Source: Acidobacteriota bacterium
GTDB lineage: Bacteria > Acidobacteriota > Thermoanaerobaculia > Multivoradales > Multivoraceae
Direction of reading: 5' to 3'
DNA: 64,000 bases
Assembly (NCBI GenBank): GCA_028877275.1
Contig: JAPPFP010000023.1
Location: 40,181-104,180, forward strand
The notes beneath the pieces were generated by a model. It was not told where the DNA came from and did no database searches. It saw nothing but the letters and a program-made list of their open reading frames with translations. Position 1 is the stretch's first letter, and each line of letters begins with the position of its first letter. Below, piece by piece: positions 1 to 8,309 of this stretch. Both the position numbers and the translations under genes were made by a program.

Positions 1-979
1 GGCGTGACCCCATCCACAGCCGGCCCATCGGCACGTGGTAGGGAGGAGCGTTGTAGGCGAAGTTGAACAGCCACTCGAAGCCTTCGTAGAGCTTCTGCGT
101 CTCGGCCGGGTTTCGTCCCATGATCAGGTGTCCGCCCAGGGCGAGCATGTCGTTGGGACCGATGATCCGGCCGTGTTGCAGCGCTTCCTCCAGGCAGACG
201 TCCAGGGTCAGGGGGATGAACTCCTCCTTCGACTCGTTGAACATGCCCATCATCTTGCCGCCCTCGCGGGCCCAGAACTTCGCTGTCCCCATGCTGTAGC
301 TGAACGGCGCGTAGACCGGCGGGTGCGGGTCGTTCTGCAGCGGGCGGGGAACGATCCCGATCTCCTTCAGCGTGCCTTCACTGGTGATCGACCCGGGCGA
401 CCATTCGCTCGTGGGTGCGAACGTCCAGTCCATCGCCGGCGGCGCCTGCCAGAACTCGCCCGAGATGCTGACCACCTCCTGCGTCCAGAGCGCCTTCACG
501 AGGCGCCAGTTCTCCTCGAACGCGCGGCGGTTGCGTCGGTCCACTTCCGACTTGTCGGAGTGTGTCGCCGTGATCCCGATGTGCTGGCCGAACGTGCCGG
601 TCCACCTTGGCGTGTTGCCCCTGGTGAAGCCGGCGAACATGCGGCCGCCGGTGAAGTGGTCGAGCATCGCCAGGTTCTCGGCCAATTGAATCGGGTTGAC
701 CGCTGTCAGGTTCATGCCGAGCTGGCCGACGCGCATCCGCTCGGTGTGCTGGGCGACGAAGTAGTCCCAGAACAGCGGATTCGTCGTCGTCTCGATCCCT
801 TCCACCTGCAAGTGCTGCTCGGTCATGCAGAAGCCCGTGTAGCCGACCGACTCGGCGAATGTCATCTGGGTCCGGAGATTCGCCATCAGCGCCTGAAACC
901 GGTTCGGGTCCGATCCTGCGCGGCCGACCCGTTCGCCGAGGCGTCTCATGTAGGGGATGGCGAGGATGACGAACTCCAT
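1..979 (-). CDS. LLM-class flavin-dependent oxidoreductase (partial, runs off left edge)
   Basis: Reading the minus strand from the ATG at 979 gives an uninterrupted frame of about 326 codons with no stop before the window edge, so the C-terminus is missing. The protein starts MEFVILAIPYMRRLGER and carries luciferase-like monooxygenase hallmarks: TEQHLQ near residue 55, a QLAENLAMLDHFTGGR stretch, and a GFTRGN loop like the flavin-binding region of bacterial luciferase-like (LLM) proteins. Such enzymes use reduced FMN (or F420) to oxidise small organics, often terpenoid or aromatic substrates. The start codon overlaps the Rieske gene stop by one base (TGATG), so the two are translationally coupled. 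Substrate unknown. Confidence 0.85.
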   Translation of the reverse strand, partial: MEFVILAIPYMRRLGERVGRAGSDPNRFQALMANLRTQMTFAESVGYTGFCMTEQHLQVEGIETTTNPLFWDYFVAQHTERMRVGQLGMNLTAVNPIQLAENLAMLDHFTGGRMFAGFTRGNTPRWTGTFGQHIGITATHSDKSEVDRRNRRAFEENWRLVKALWTQEVVSISGEFWQAPPAMDWTFAPTSEWSPGSITSEGTLKEIGIVPRPLQNDPHPPVYAPFSYSMGTAKFWAREGGKMMGMFNESKEEFIPLTLDVCLEEALQHGRIIGPNDMLALGGHLIMGRNPAETQKLYEGFEWLFNFAYNAPPYHVPMGRLWMGSR

Positions 980-2157
980 CAGCCGCCCACCTTGCCGGCA
1001 TCCCCGTTCAGGTAGTCCAGCACGCTCTGCTGAAAGTGCATGATCGGCGACTCCGCGCCGAAGCCGGCGGCCATGGGACCGACCTTGAACTTCGGGGACC
1101 GCAGGTTGCGCTGGATCATCTCGCAGATCCACATGTCCTCGAGCTGGAAGTTGCCGGACTCCATCGGGTGCCCCTCCTGATTCGCCAGGCTGATCAGCGT
1201 GGGCGCCTTGCCCGCTTCGGCGCGTGAGGCCGATCCGTACGTCGTCCAGCTCTGCGTCCACATGGTCGTGAGGTCCGGGGTCTTCGGTTCCAGCACCGAG
1301 ACGTGAAAGCCCCAGGGGCTCGGCGACAGGATCGTCAGTGGAAAGAGCATGACCACGCCCGGATAGAAGCTCTCCTCGTGGCCCGGCAGGCGGGTCGCCC
1401 CCGCGCCGTCGGCGAGTTCGGCCGACAGCACGGTGGACGATTGCGGATCCCCTTCCCGCTCGGTCGAGTACCAGACGGTGTGTCGGCCCACGGGATGCCA
1501 CACGTTCCGGTCGGGATAGACGCTACCCAGCGTCTTGTTGTGGAGATAGCCGAGGTGGTAGCCGTCGATCGCGTTCTCGTAGAAGACCTTCCAGTTGCAG
1601 TGCATCTCATAGCGGACATCGCCCGCGTAGCTCAGGCTGCCGTCGGCCAGGTCGTGGGGCCAGGCGTGGTCGTCGAGTCCGGCGATCCACTCGTCGAACG
1701 GTTCGGGCGGTTCCGGATCGGGATTCACGTAGACCATGCCGCGATGGGCGCCGACCGCGGCTCGATGGAGCGAGAGGTTCTCGCGAGGGACGGCGCCGAA
1801 ACACTCCGCTTCGTTGGGCACGCCGTGCAGGGCGCCGTTCGTCTCGTAGGTCCAGCGGTGGTACGGGCAGCGGATCGTGCTGCCCAGGTTGCCGCTGCCT
1901 TCGACGATCTCGCAGCCGCGGTGGCGGCAGACGTTGTGGAAGGCCTGGAGCTCCCCGGCCCCGTCCCGGAGCACGAACAGGGAGTGGTTCATCACGCGGC
2001 AGGTACGGAAGTCCCCGGGTTGCTTCAGGTCCTGCTCGGTGGCGGCCCAGACCCAGGAGCGGTCGAACAGGCCGTCGACTTCACGGTCCAGCCACTCGGC
2101 GTCGAAGTAGGCCTCGGGCGGAAGGATCTGACGGGGATGATCGAAGGGTGTACTCAC
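979..2157 (-). CDS. Rieske [2Fe-2S] ring-hydroxylating oxygenase, alpha subunit
   Basis: 392 aa. The Rieske cluster motif is complete: C77-x-H79 and C97-x2-H100. The mononuclear iron site follows the family pattern: NWK near 188-190, EN at 194-195, D198, H201 and H206, with the spacing seen in naphthalene dioxygenase-type alpha subunits. Such enzymes use NAD(P)H-derived electrons and O2 to hydroxylate or demethylate aromatics, quaternary amines or steroids. No beta subunit, ferredoxin or reductase gene is adjacent, so it probably works as an alpha-only oxygenase with a partner encoded elsewhere. The GTG start overlaps the TetR stop by four bases (GTGA). It is probably part of a TetR-Rieske-LLM catabolic operon; substrate not predictable. 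Confidence 0.93.
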   Translation of the reverse strand: MSTPFDHPRQILPPEAYFDAEWLDREVDGLFDRSWVWAATEQDLKQPGDFRTCRVMNHSLFVLRDGAGELQAFHNVCRHRGCEIVEGSGNLGSTIRCPYHRWTYETNGALHGVPNEAECFGAVPRENLSLHRAAVGAHRGMVYVNPDPEPPEPFDEWIAGLDDHAWPHDLADGSLSYAGDVRYEMHCNWKVFYENAIDGYHLGYLHNKTLGSVYPDRNVWHPVGRHTVWYSTEREGDPQSSTVLSAELADGAGATRLPGHEESFYPGVVMLFPLTILSPSPWGFHVSVLEPKTPDLTTMWTQSWTTYGSASRAEAGKAPTLISLANQEGHPMESGNFQLEDMWICEMIQRNLRSPKFKVGPMAAGFGAESPIMHFQQSVLDYLNGDAGKVGG

Positions 2158-2726
2158 GGCTGCTCCTCCTTTCCGAGTCCGTGCAGCAGGGTTCTGGCGG
2201 CCAGGTGCGCCGCGTCCGCCGCGGCGACGCGGCCCGAGGCGACTTCGTTCCAGGCGGTCCAGATGAGTTGGTCGATCTGCGCGACGACCCAGGCGGTCGG
2301 TACGTCGGCCGCGACGGCGCCCTCGGCCTTGAGCTCGCCGACCAGCGTTCCGACCCGGTCGAGCTGCTGACGGTACTCGGCGGTTGTGTGTTCGTCACCG
2401 ATGTCCGCGCGATAGAGGAAGCTGTAGCGGTCCCCCAGGGGGATGACCGCCTCGAACATGCGTTGCAGTTGCCGGCTGGCGCTCGCGCTCCGGTCGATGG
2501 CCGCGGCCACTGCTTCGTTCGTCTCCTCGATACAGATCTCGGCCAGCACCGTGAGCAGGTCGTCGCGGTTCCTGAAGTGCCGGTGGAGCGTCGCGCGCCC
2601 GACTCCGGCGTTAAGGGCGACCTCGCTGAAAGTCGCTCCCGGGTTGCGCGACCAGAGGCGGATTGCGGCGTCGACGATGGCGTCGCGGGCGGTTGGACGT
2701 GGGCTGGGACTCAGGGCTGATCTCAT
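2154..2726 (-). CDS. TetR/AcrR-family transcriptional regulator
   Basis: About 190 aa from the ATG at 2726, which has GAGG eight bases upstream. An upstream in-frame ATG at 2753 lacks a ribosome site and would lie at or ahead of the predicted transcription start. The N-terminal domain is a classic TetR helix-turn-helix (TFSEVALNAGVGRATLHRHF); the C-terminal half is a helical ligand/dimer domain. It heads the operon with the Rieske oxygenase and LLM oxidoreductase and overlaps the Rieske start by 4 bases, so it likely represses its own operon and responds to the oxygenase substrate. A promoter with repeated 12-mers sits directly upstream. Confidence 0.93.
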   Translation of the reverse strand: MRSALSPSPRPTARDAIVDAAIRLWSRNPGATFSEVALNAGVGRATLHRHFRNRDDLLTVLAEICIEETNEAVAAAIDRSASASRQLQRMFEAVIPLGDRYSFLYRADIGDEHTTAEYRQQLDRVGTLVGELKAEGAVAADVPTAWVVAQIDQLIWTAWNEVASGRVAAADAAHLAARTLLHGLGKEEQP

Positions 2727-2754
2727 GCGTTTACCTCGACGAGCGTTTCGCATT

Positions 2755-2786
2755 CATATGATACAAAGATGCCTCATACGATGCAA
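2755..2786 (-). promoter_or_regulatory. sigma70-like promoter with overlapping direct-repeat operator for the TetR operon
   Basis: Read on the minus strand, TTGCAT (2786-2781) is followed by a 17-base spacer and TATCAT (2763-2758), a reasonable -35/-10 pair. On the plus strand two 12-mers, CATATGATACAA (2755-2766) and CATACGATGCAA (2775-2786), match at 10 of 12 positions and are 20 bp apart. One covers the -10 and one the -35, as expected for TetR autorepression. Operator assignment is inference. Confidence 0.55.
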
Positions 2787-2818
2787 CTAGAGTTTCACAT
2801 GATCCCGATCTCACTCAG

Positions 2819-4222
2819 TCAGCTCTGATCCTCTGCGCCAGCGAGCATGGCGAGGTTCTCCTGGTGCCGGTGGCGACTCAGCCGGTAGTAGCGGAGGGCG
2901 TAGATGGCGGCGACGTAGAGAAAGGCAAGCACCGGGCCGTAGAGCCATCCCAGGCGGTCGACCATCTCCTGGTCGATCGCGGAGACGTCCGCGTCGGTCG
3001 GGAAGCTGATCGCGGTCAGCAGGAGGCCCCCGATCCAGATTCCCAGGCCGGTTGCCACCTTGCCCGTGAAGGAGAGAACGGAGGACACGAGTCCCTCTTC
3101 CCGCCGGCCGGTGGCCACAGCCCGGGCGTCGACGATGTCCGCCACCATGGAGGCGCCTACCGTGCTCGTCATGACGATCAGGGCCACCTGGACGACGCCG
3201 ACCGCGACCATCAGCGGAAAGAGTGCCGAGTGGCCGACCGGCGGAAACCCGCCGAGCAGCGCGAGGATGACCGGGCCGCTGCCGACCAGGAGCGACAGGA
3301 TCGAGAGTCGGATCAGCACCGCCTTCTTGTCGCGGCCGCGACTGGCGGTCGGCAGGAGCAGGACGGCCAGGAGCGGCGATGCCAGTTGAGCCGCCAGGAT
3401 GGTGCTTGTCTGTGTGCTGTCGAAGCCCCAGAACCAGGGTTGCATGTAGGCCCACATCGCGGTCGCCGTGCCGCTGGCCGCGGCGGTCAGCGCGGTCGAG
3501 GCGACAATCGCGGCCAGACTGCCGTCTCGCAGGGTCGCCAGGCTCTCGCCGAGGACCCGCCGGGCCGAGGCTGCTCCGGGCGGTGGTGGAGCGAGCGTGG
3601 GAATGTGCCGGTGGGTGGCGGCCGCGGCCAGCGCGAGGCAGAGGCAGAGCGCGCAGGCGGTGACCAGGCCGGCCTGCTCATAGCCCGCGCGTCGCAGGAT
3701 GCCCGCGCCGTCGGGATAGTCCGGGGTATCGGCCAGCCACCAGACATACATCGAAACCGCCATCAGGGTGCCGAAGAACCAGCCGCCGGCATAGGAGTAG
3801 TTCATCAGGCGCGTACGATCCTCGTAGCCCGGCGCGAGTTCCGGCAGCAGCGCGTTGAAGGGGACCGTGTGCATCGTCAGCGCCAGGCGCAGCGCGATGG
3901 TGAAGCCGGCGAGCCACAGGAACATGGCCGTTCGACCCAGGTCGGGAGGCGCCCAGAGCAGGTAGTAGCAGACCGGGATCGGGAGCACCGCGCCGTAGAG
4001 AAAGGGATGGCGCCGCCCCAGGCGGCTCCGTAGCCGGTCCGACCAGCGCCCTACCAGGGGATCGGACACCGCATCGACGACGAGCGCAAGCAGAAGGGCG
4101 GAACCCGCCAGCGCCGGGTCCAGGCCGATCACCTGGCTGTAGTAGATGAGGAGAAAGAAGGAGATGCCGTTGCTGACCAGGCCGCCGGCCGTTCCCGAGG
4201 CGGTGAAGGCGGCTCGGTCCAA
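2819..4222 (-). CDS. MFS transporter, GPH (glycoside-pentoside-hexuronide):cation symporter type
   Basis: 467 aa with about 12 hydrophobic membrane segments. The first loop reads DAVSDPLVGRWSDRLRSRLG followed by RRHPF, the signature of MelB/GPH-type sodium or proton-coupled sugar symporters. The frame opens after a stop at 4243-4241 and the first possible start is TTG at 4222, immediately before the first membrane helix, so a TTG start is chosen. It lies 53 bases downstream of the DUF2911-like gene on the same strand and may be co-transcribed with it. Acidobacterial and proteobacterial members of this family are often found with catabolic genes; the actual substrate is unknown. Confidence 0.88.
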   Translation of the reverse strand: MDRAAFTASGTAGGLVSNGISFFLLIYYSQVIGLDPALAGSALLLALVVDAVSDPLVGRWSDRLRSRLGRRHPFLYGAVLPIPVCYYLLWAPPDLGRTAMFLWLAGFTIALRLALTMHTVPFNALLPELAPGYEDRTRLMNYSYAGGWFFGTLMAVSMYVWWLADTPDYPDGAGILRRAGYEQAGLVTACALCLCLALAAAATHRHIPTLAPPPPGAASARRVLGESLATLRDGSLAAIVASTALTAAASGTATAMWAYMQPWFWGFDSTQTSTILAAQLASPLLAVLLLPTASRGRDKKAVLIRLSILSLLVGSGPVILALLGGFPPVGHSALFPLMVAVGVVQVALIVMTSTVGASMVADIVDARAVATGRREEGLVSSVLSFTGKVATGLGIWIGGLLLTAISFPTDADVSAIDQEMVDRLGWLYGPVLAFLYVAAIYALRYYRLSRHRHQENLAMLAGAEDQS

Positions 4223-4275
4223 CGCGGGCGCTAACCGTCTTCAGAGAAACCGGGCGACGCGCACGCTGGGCGGGG

Positions 4276-5226
4276 TCACTCGGCGATCTGGAACGGCGCC
4301 GACCACTCCATCGATCCCCAGCGGATCGTCAGCATGCCGCCAGCGCCGTCCACTTCCAGCACACCCTCCGTGTGCTCCGCAGGTTCAGCAAGGGTGCGGA
4401 AGGCCAGTGGCGTTTCGCCGGCATCGTGTTCGGCCATGTGCATCGTGCCCCAGACGTCGGCCAGGTGGTTGAAGACGAGCTTCCAGCCATCTCCCTCGCG
4501 CTTGAGCCACAGACTGTAGACGCCGGGGTAGGTCGGACCGTGGTTGTGGGCGGCGATCCGTGCGTCCTCGAACGCGAGGTCGGCGTCGGTCCAGAACTTG
4601 AACGGCTTGCCGTAGATCGGTCCCAGGACTTCGCCGTCGGCCAGAGACTCGAGTTCGTCGTAGTCGGGACCGGGAGCCGGCAGGCGGTCGGAGCGGAGCC
4701 GGATCGCCTGTCCGTCGACCTCGACCCGGGAGAGGGCCAGATCGTCATCGTCTCCGACCGGTTGACGCTCGACGATGATCCCGGCCGCCTCGGCCGCTTC
4801 CTTCGTTACTCCCTTGACATCGGCGTTGAAGAAGCCGGTCTCGAGTTTCCCGGTCAGGCCGTCCCCGTCGCGCGCGAGGTCCATCTCGACCGGCACGAGC
4901 TGGCCGCCGAAGTCCAGGTTCCACTTGAGCTGGACGCCCGTTTCCGTCCGGCTGATGTTCTCGATCACGACGTCGGCCAGACGCGACAGGTAGAAGTCGG
5001 CGGTCGCCTTGCCGTCGTCGTCGGCAAAGGTGATCAGGCTGTTGAGCGAGCCTTGCTGGGTGAGCACCTCGAGCACCCACTCGCCGAGGAACGGTTCGAT
5101 CTCGCTGGTGTCGGCGCGCGGCGTCTCGGATGGCGGCGGAGGTTCCTGGGCCAGGCCCGGGCCGGCCAGCAGCAGCGCGGTCAGGAACGGGAGGATGCTG
5201 GGTCTGCGATGGGGGTTTCGTGCCAT
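4276..5226 (-). CDS. Secreted protein with C-terminal DUF2911-like domain
   Basis: 316 aa from the ATG at 5226, preceded by AGGAGAA about 11 bases upstream. The open frame extends further upstream but that part has no ribosome site and an arginine/proline-rich, non-natural composition. Residues 1-28 form a signal peptide ending near GLAQ. Residues about 35-190 are beta-rich and unrecognised. The C-terminal third (PGVYSLWLKREGDGWKLVFN, then WGTMH, and a final beta strand with W-x-x-PF) matches the DUF2911 pattern of extracytoplasmic proteins of unknown function. Probably periplasmic or surface located. No catalytic residues can be named. Confidence 0.75.
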   Translation of the reverse strand: MARNPHRRPSILPFLTALLLAGPGLAQEPPPPSETPRADTSEIEPFLGEWVLEVLTQQGSLNSLITFADDDGKATADFYLSRLADVVIENISRTETGVQLKWNLDFGGQLVPVEMDLARDGDGLTGKLETGFFNADVKGVTKEAAEAAGIIVERQPVGDDDDLALSRVEVDGQAIRLRSDRLPAPGPDYDELESLADGEVLGPIYGKPFKFWTDADLAFEDARIAAHNHGPTYPGVYSLWLKREGDGWKLVFNHLADVWGTMHMAEHDAGETPLAFRTLAEPAEHTEGVLEVDGAGGMLTIRWGSMEWSAPFQIAE

Positions 5227-5320
5227 GCCGGGAGAGTTCTCCTGGTGAACGGGGATTCCTGTGGGCAGGTCCGGGCGCCTGCGACGGGCGAGTCTACTAG
5301 CAGCGGACGCGTCGCCCGAC

Positions 5321-6517
5321 TCAGAAGTAGTCCGGCATGGACGGCGGTTCGGCCGCGAAGACCCGGTCCGCCTGTTCCAGCGCGGCGTCCGATCCCCGGA
5401 CGGACTGCATGGCCGCGAGGCGGCGGGCACTCAGGTGACCGGTGTAGAGAGAGCCGAGCGCGCGGATGTCCATCCTCAGCGTGTCGGGCCCCGCATCCTG
5501 ATCGGCCCGGCTCGCCCTGGCGTTGCCGCCGTCGACCTCGATCAGCCACCGACCGGCGTTTCCGGGCAGGACGTCGTCCGTCAGTTCCAGGTCGAGCCTC
5601 GCGCTCGCGGCCGCGGGAAAGCCGCGTTCGGCGAACGCCGCCCGGACGTCGACGATGCGGAGCATCCAGGTCTCGGCGATGGAGATCTCGGTCCCGACCT
5701 CCGGCACGGCGAGGAGCAGCGGGTCGTCCAGCGGCCCGTACCAGATCGCGTGCCGGGCCAGGGTCCGGCAGTCCGAGAACAGGGCAAGGATGCGCCGGGC
5801 CGCGCCGGGATGCGCCACCTGAACGTCGCGGACGTTGAGGTCATACGGATAGCGGCCCACCGCGCCCAGCGTGTAGACGACGTAACCGTCGATGGCGCCG
5901 TCATCCCCGGGCAGCACGTAGCCATGCACGTCGCGGCCGGCCGGGTGGTTGTGGACACGCTGCCAGATGTGTTCGTTGCGGTCGAGCCAGCCGGGGCGGT
6001 CGGCGGCCAGCCGCCGGTAGAGCCGCGCGAGCCCGTCGGCGTCGGTTTCCCGGTCGAGCCGGCGGAGTTCCCCGCCCGCCTGGATTCGCCCCAGTCCGGC
6101 GAGCGGCAGCCGGTACTGGTAGCGGTGGCCGGCAACCGCGTAGCCGGCGCGGCCGTACAGGGTGAAGGTCGTGGGGTAGAGGGTCGACACCGCCACGCCG
6201 GCGTCGTGCATGTCCTTCAGGGTGGCCGCCATCAGGGACTTCGCGGCGCCGCGGCCGCGGGCCGTGGGACTGATGGCGACCCCGGCGATGCCGATGTTGC
6301 GGACCGACCGGCCCCCCAGGAACAGACCCATGTCGTACTGGACCAGCCCTCCGACGACATCACTGCCGGCCCGCACGACACGCACGTGGTCCCGTGTCGC
6401 CTGCAGCCAGGAGACACACGAGTCGTACGGGGTGTTGAAGGCCAGCGCCTCCTGGCGGGCCAGCGCCTCCAGGTCGGCGGTGGTCTGGATCGGGCCGAAG
6501 TCGAGGCGCTGCGTCAC
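5321..6517 (-). CDS. Eis-like GNAT N-acetyltransferase with SCP2-like C-terminal domain
   Basis: 398 aa from GTG at 6517 (VTQRLDFGPI). The N-terminal GNAT fold has the acetyl-CoA loop ISPTARGRGAAKSLM and a conserved FTLYGRAGYAV tyrosine, which is the proposed general acid in Eis. A second GNAT-like middle domain is followed by a sterol-carrier-like C-terminal domain. The protein ends in PDYF; a C-terminal aromatic carboxylate is typical of Eis, where it lies in the active site. The family acetylates amines, including aminoglycosides and protein lysines. The natural substrate here is unknown. It is divergent from the ABC operon across 110 bases and 94 bases upstream of the DUF2911-like gene. 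Confidence 0.85.
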   Translation of the reverse strand: MTQRLDFGPIQTTADLEALARQEALAFNTPYDSCVSWLQATRDHVRVVRAGSDVVGGLVQYDMGLFLGGRSVRNIGIAGVAISPTARGRGAAKSLMAATLKDMHDAGVAVSTLYPTTFTLYGRAGYAVAGHRYQYRLPLAGLGRIQAGGELRRLDRETDADGLARLYRRLAADRPGWLDRNEHIWQRVHNHPAGRDVHGYVLPGDDGAIDGYVVYTLGAVGRYPYDLNVRDVQVAHPGAARRILALFSDCRTLARHAIWYGPLDDPLLLAVPEVGTEISIAETWMLRIVDVRAAFAERGFPAAASARLDLELTDDVLPGNAGRWLIEVDGGNARASRADQDAGPDTLRMDIRALGSLYTGHLSARRLAAMQSVRGSDAALEQADRVFAAEPPSMPDYF

Positions 6518-6627
6518 GGGGCCGGAGTCTACTTGTCCGGTTCCGTCGGGCCTTGCGTCGGCCTGAGCGCATCGGTCAGGATCTCGCTCGTCCCGGCGTC
6601 GGGCGCCTGTTCGAGGGGTTTCGGAAG

Positions 6628-7590
6628 TTGACTGCAATCGTCCGGACGGATCGGCTGAGCAAGAGCTACGGCGCGGTGACCGGGCTCGCCGGCGTCAGTT
6701 TCGCGTGCGGCGCGGGCGAGGTCGTCGGAGTTCTTGGCCTGAACGGCGCCGGCAAATCGACGCTGCTGCGGATCCTGGCGGGCGAGCTCCTGCCCAGCGG
6801 CGGCAGCGTCTCGATCGGTGGGGTCGAACCGGGAGACGACGCGCGGGCCATGCGTTCGCGGGTGGGCTATCTGCCCGAGGAGCCGCCGCTCTACCGCGAG
6901 ATGCGAGTCCGCGACTACCTGGGCTTCGTGGGCGCGCTGAACGGAGTGGCGCGCCGGGAGCTCCCCGATCGCGTCGCGGTCGTGGCCGAGCGGGTGCACA
7001 TAGACGGCCACCTCGACCGGGTGGTCGGCGAGCTGTCGATGGGCTATCGCAAACGCGTCGGCATCGCCCAGGCGATTCTCCACGAGCCGGATGTCGTCCT
7101 GCTCGACGAACCGGTGTCCTCGCTCGACCCGGCCGAGATCGTCGGCATGCGCGAACTCGTGCGTTCGCTCGGTGGTCGGCGTACCGTGTTCACGTCATCC
7201 CACCATCTGCGTGAGGTCCACGAGACCTGCGACTCGATCCTCGTCCTGCACGAGGGGGAGCTTCTGGCGCACGGCACTCAGGAGGAACTCGGAGTTCTGG
7301 CGGGCCGGGAGCGGATCGAGGTCGAGGTGCGGGCAACGGCGGCGGAGGCGGCCGGCCGGCTTCCGGCGGGCGCCCAAGCGGTTCATTCGGCGGATCTCGG
7401 CGGCGGCGTCTCGACGCTGACCCTCGATCTGCGTGGCGCCGAGCGCGAGGACGTGGCCGCGGCGCTGGTCGGGGCCGGCTTCGGCATCCGGCGGCTGGAG
7501 CCGGTGCGCTCCGATCTGGAGCGGGTGTTCCTCGACCTGGTTCGGGGCGATGGCGGCGCCGCCGGGGCAGGTAGGGAGAACGGGCCGTGA
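6628..7590 (+). CDS. ABC transporter ATP-binding protein (GldA-like)
   Basis: 320 aa from TTG at 6628, with GAGGGG 9 bases upstream; extending further upstream would give an unrelated N-terminal tail. Walker A GLNGAGKST is at residues 37-45, signature LSMGY near 136-140, Walker B VVLLDEP at 156-162, and the H-loop in SSHH near 190. The C-terminal ~100 residues are the extra domain common in ABC-2 exporter ATPases. It is first in a four-gene chain with GTGA overlaps: ATPase, permease, GldG-like auxiliary protein, DUF4340 protein. The same set occurs in Bacteroidetes gliding (GldAFG) and widely in Acidobacteria and Planctomycetes; the substrate is not known. Confidence 0.93.
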   Translation: MTAIVRTDRLSKSYGAVTGLAGVSFACGAGEVVGVLGLNGAGKSTLLRILAGELLPSGGSVSIGGVEPGDDARAMRSRVGYLPEEPPLYREMRVRDYLGFVGALNGVARRELPDRVAVVAERVHIDGHLDRVVGELSMGYRKRVGIAQAILHEPDVVLLDEPVSSLDPAEIVGMRELVRSLGGRRTVFTSSHHLREVHETCDSILVLHEGELLAHGTQEELGVLAGRERIEVEVRATAAEAAGRLPAGAQAVHSADLGGGVSTLTLDLRGAEREDVAAALVGAGFGIRRLEPVRSDLERVFLDLVRGDGGAAGAGRENGP

Positions 7591-8309
7591 GCACGGTCCT
7601 GCTGATCGCCCGCCGTGAACTCCGCGCCGCCTTCGCCGGGCTCTACGGCTGGGCGATCCTGGCCCTGGTCCTGATGCTCGACGGCCTGTTCTTCAACGCC
7701 TGGACGCTGGGCAGCCAGCGGCCTTCCTCCGAGGTGCTGAGCCTCTTCTTCTACACGAACTTCGGCGTCACGATGGCGGCGGCTGTGTTCGTCACGATGC
7801 GCTCCTTCGCTGCCGAACGCGAGCAGCGCACCCTGGTGCTCCTGCTGACCTCGCCCGCCGGGGACTGGCAAGTGGTGCTCGGCAAGTACCTGGGCGCGTT
7901 GGGCTTCGTGCTCTGCACCGTGGCCGCCGCGGTCTACATCCCGGTCATGGTCTGGCTCAAGGGCAACCTGGAGTGGGGGCAGGCCGCGGCCGGCTATCTC
8001 GGCATCGCGCTGGCCGCGGCGGTGTGCACCGCGATCGGCATCTTCTGTTCGGCCACGGCGCCGAACCAGTTGGCCGCCGGCGTCGCCGGAGGCTTCCTGG
8101 TCACGCTCCAGGTGTTGTTCTGGCTGCTCTCCGGGATCAGCGAGCCTCCCCTGGATGGCGTGTTCGCGGCGATGGACCTCTACCGCGAGCACTTCGAACC
8201 GTTCCAGGACGGGGCGGTCCACCTGAAGACCCTGGTCTACGCGCCGACGGTCTCCTTCCTGTTCCTGCTGCTCAGCGTGCGGGTGCTGCAGGCTCGGAGG
8301 TGGCGGTGA
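7587..8309 (+). CDS. ABC-2 type permease (GldF-like)
   Basis: 240 aa, starting at GTG inside the ATPase stop (GTGA overlap). Six hydrophobic segments are visible. The cytoplasmic loop SFAAEREQRTLVLLLTSP between helices 2 and 3 is diagnostic for ABC-2 permeases of the GldF/NosY type. It forms the membrane channel energised by the upstream ATPase. The length is normal for GldF-like proteins. The stop overlaps the next gene by four bases, so stoichiometric expression is likely. Confidence 0.9.
   Translation: MSTVLLIARRELRAAFAGLYGWAILALVLMLDGLFFNAWTLGSQRPSSEVLSLFFYTNFGVTMAAAVFVTMRSFAAEREQRTLVLLLTSPAGDWQVVLGKYLGALGFVLCTVAAAVYIPVMVWLKGNLEWGQAAAGYLGIALAAAVCTAIGIFCSATAPNQLAAGVAGGFLVTLQVLFWLLSGISEPPLDGVFAAMDLYREHFEPFQDGAVHLKTLVYAPTVSFLFLLLSVRVLQARRWR

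Noticed and set aside
1..2157. Biosynthetic gene cluster based on Rieske oxygenase plus LLM monooxygenase
   Set aside because: No synthase, NRPS/PKS, terpene cyclase or precursor peptide lies nearby; a TetR-controlled catabolic operon is the simpler reading.
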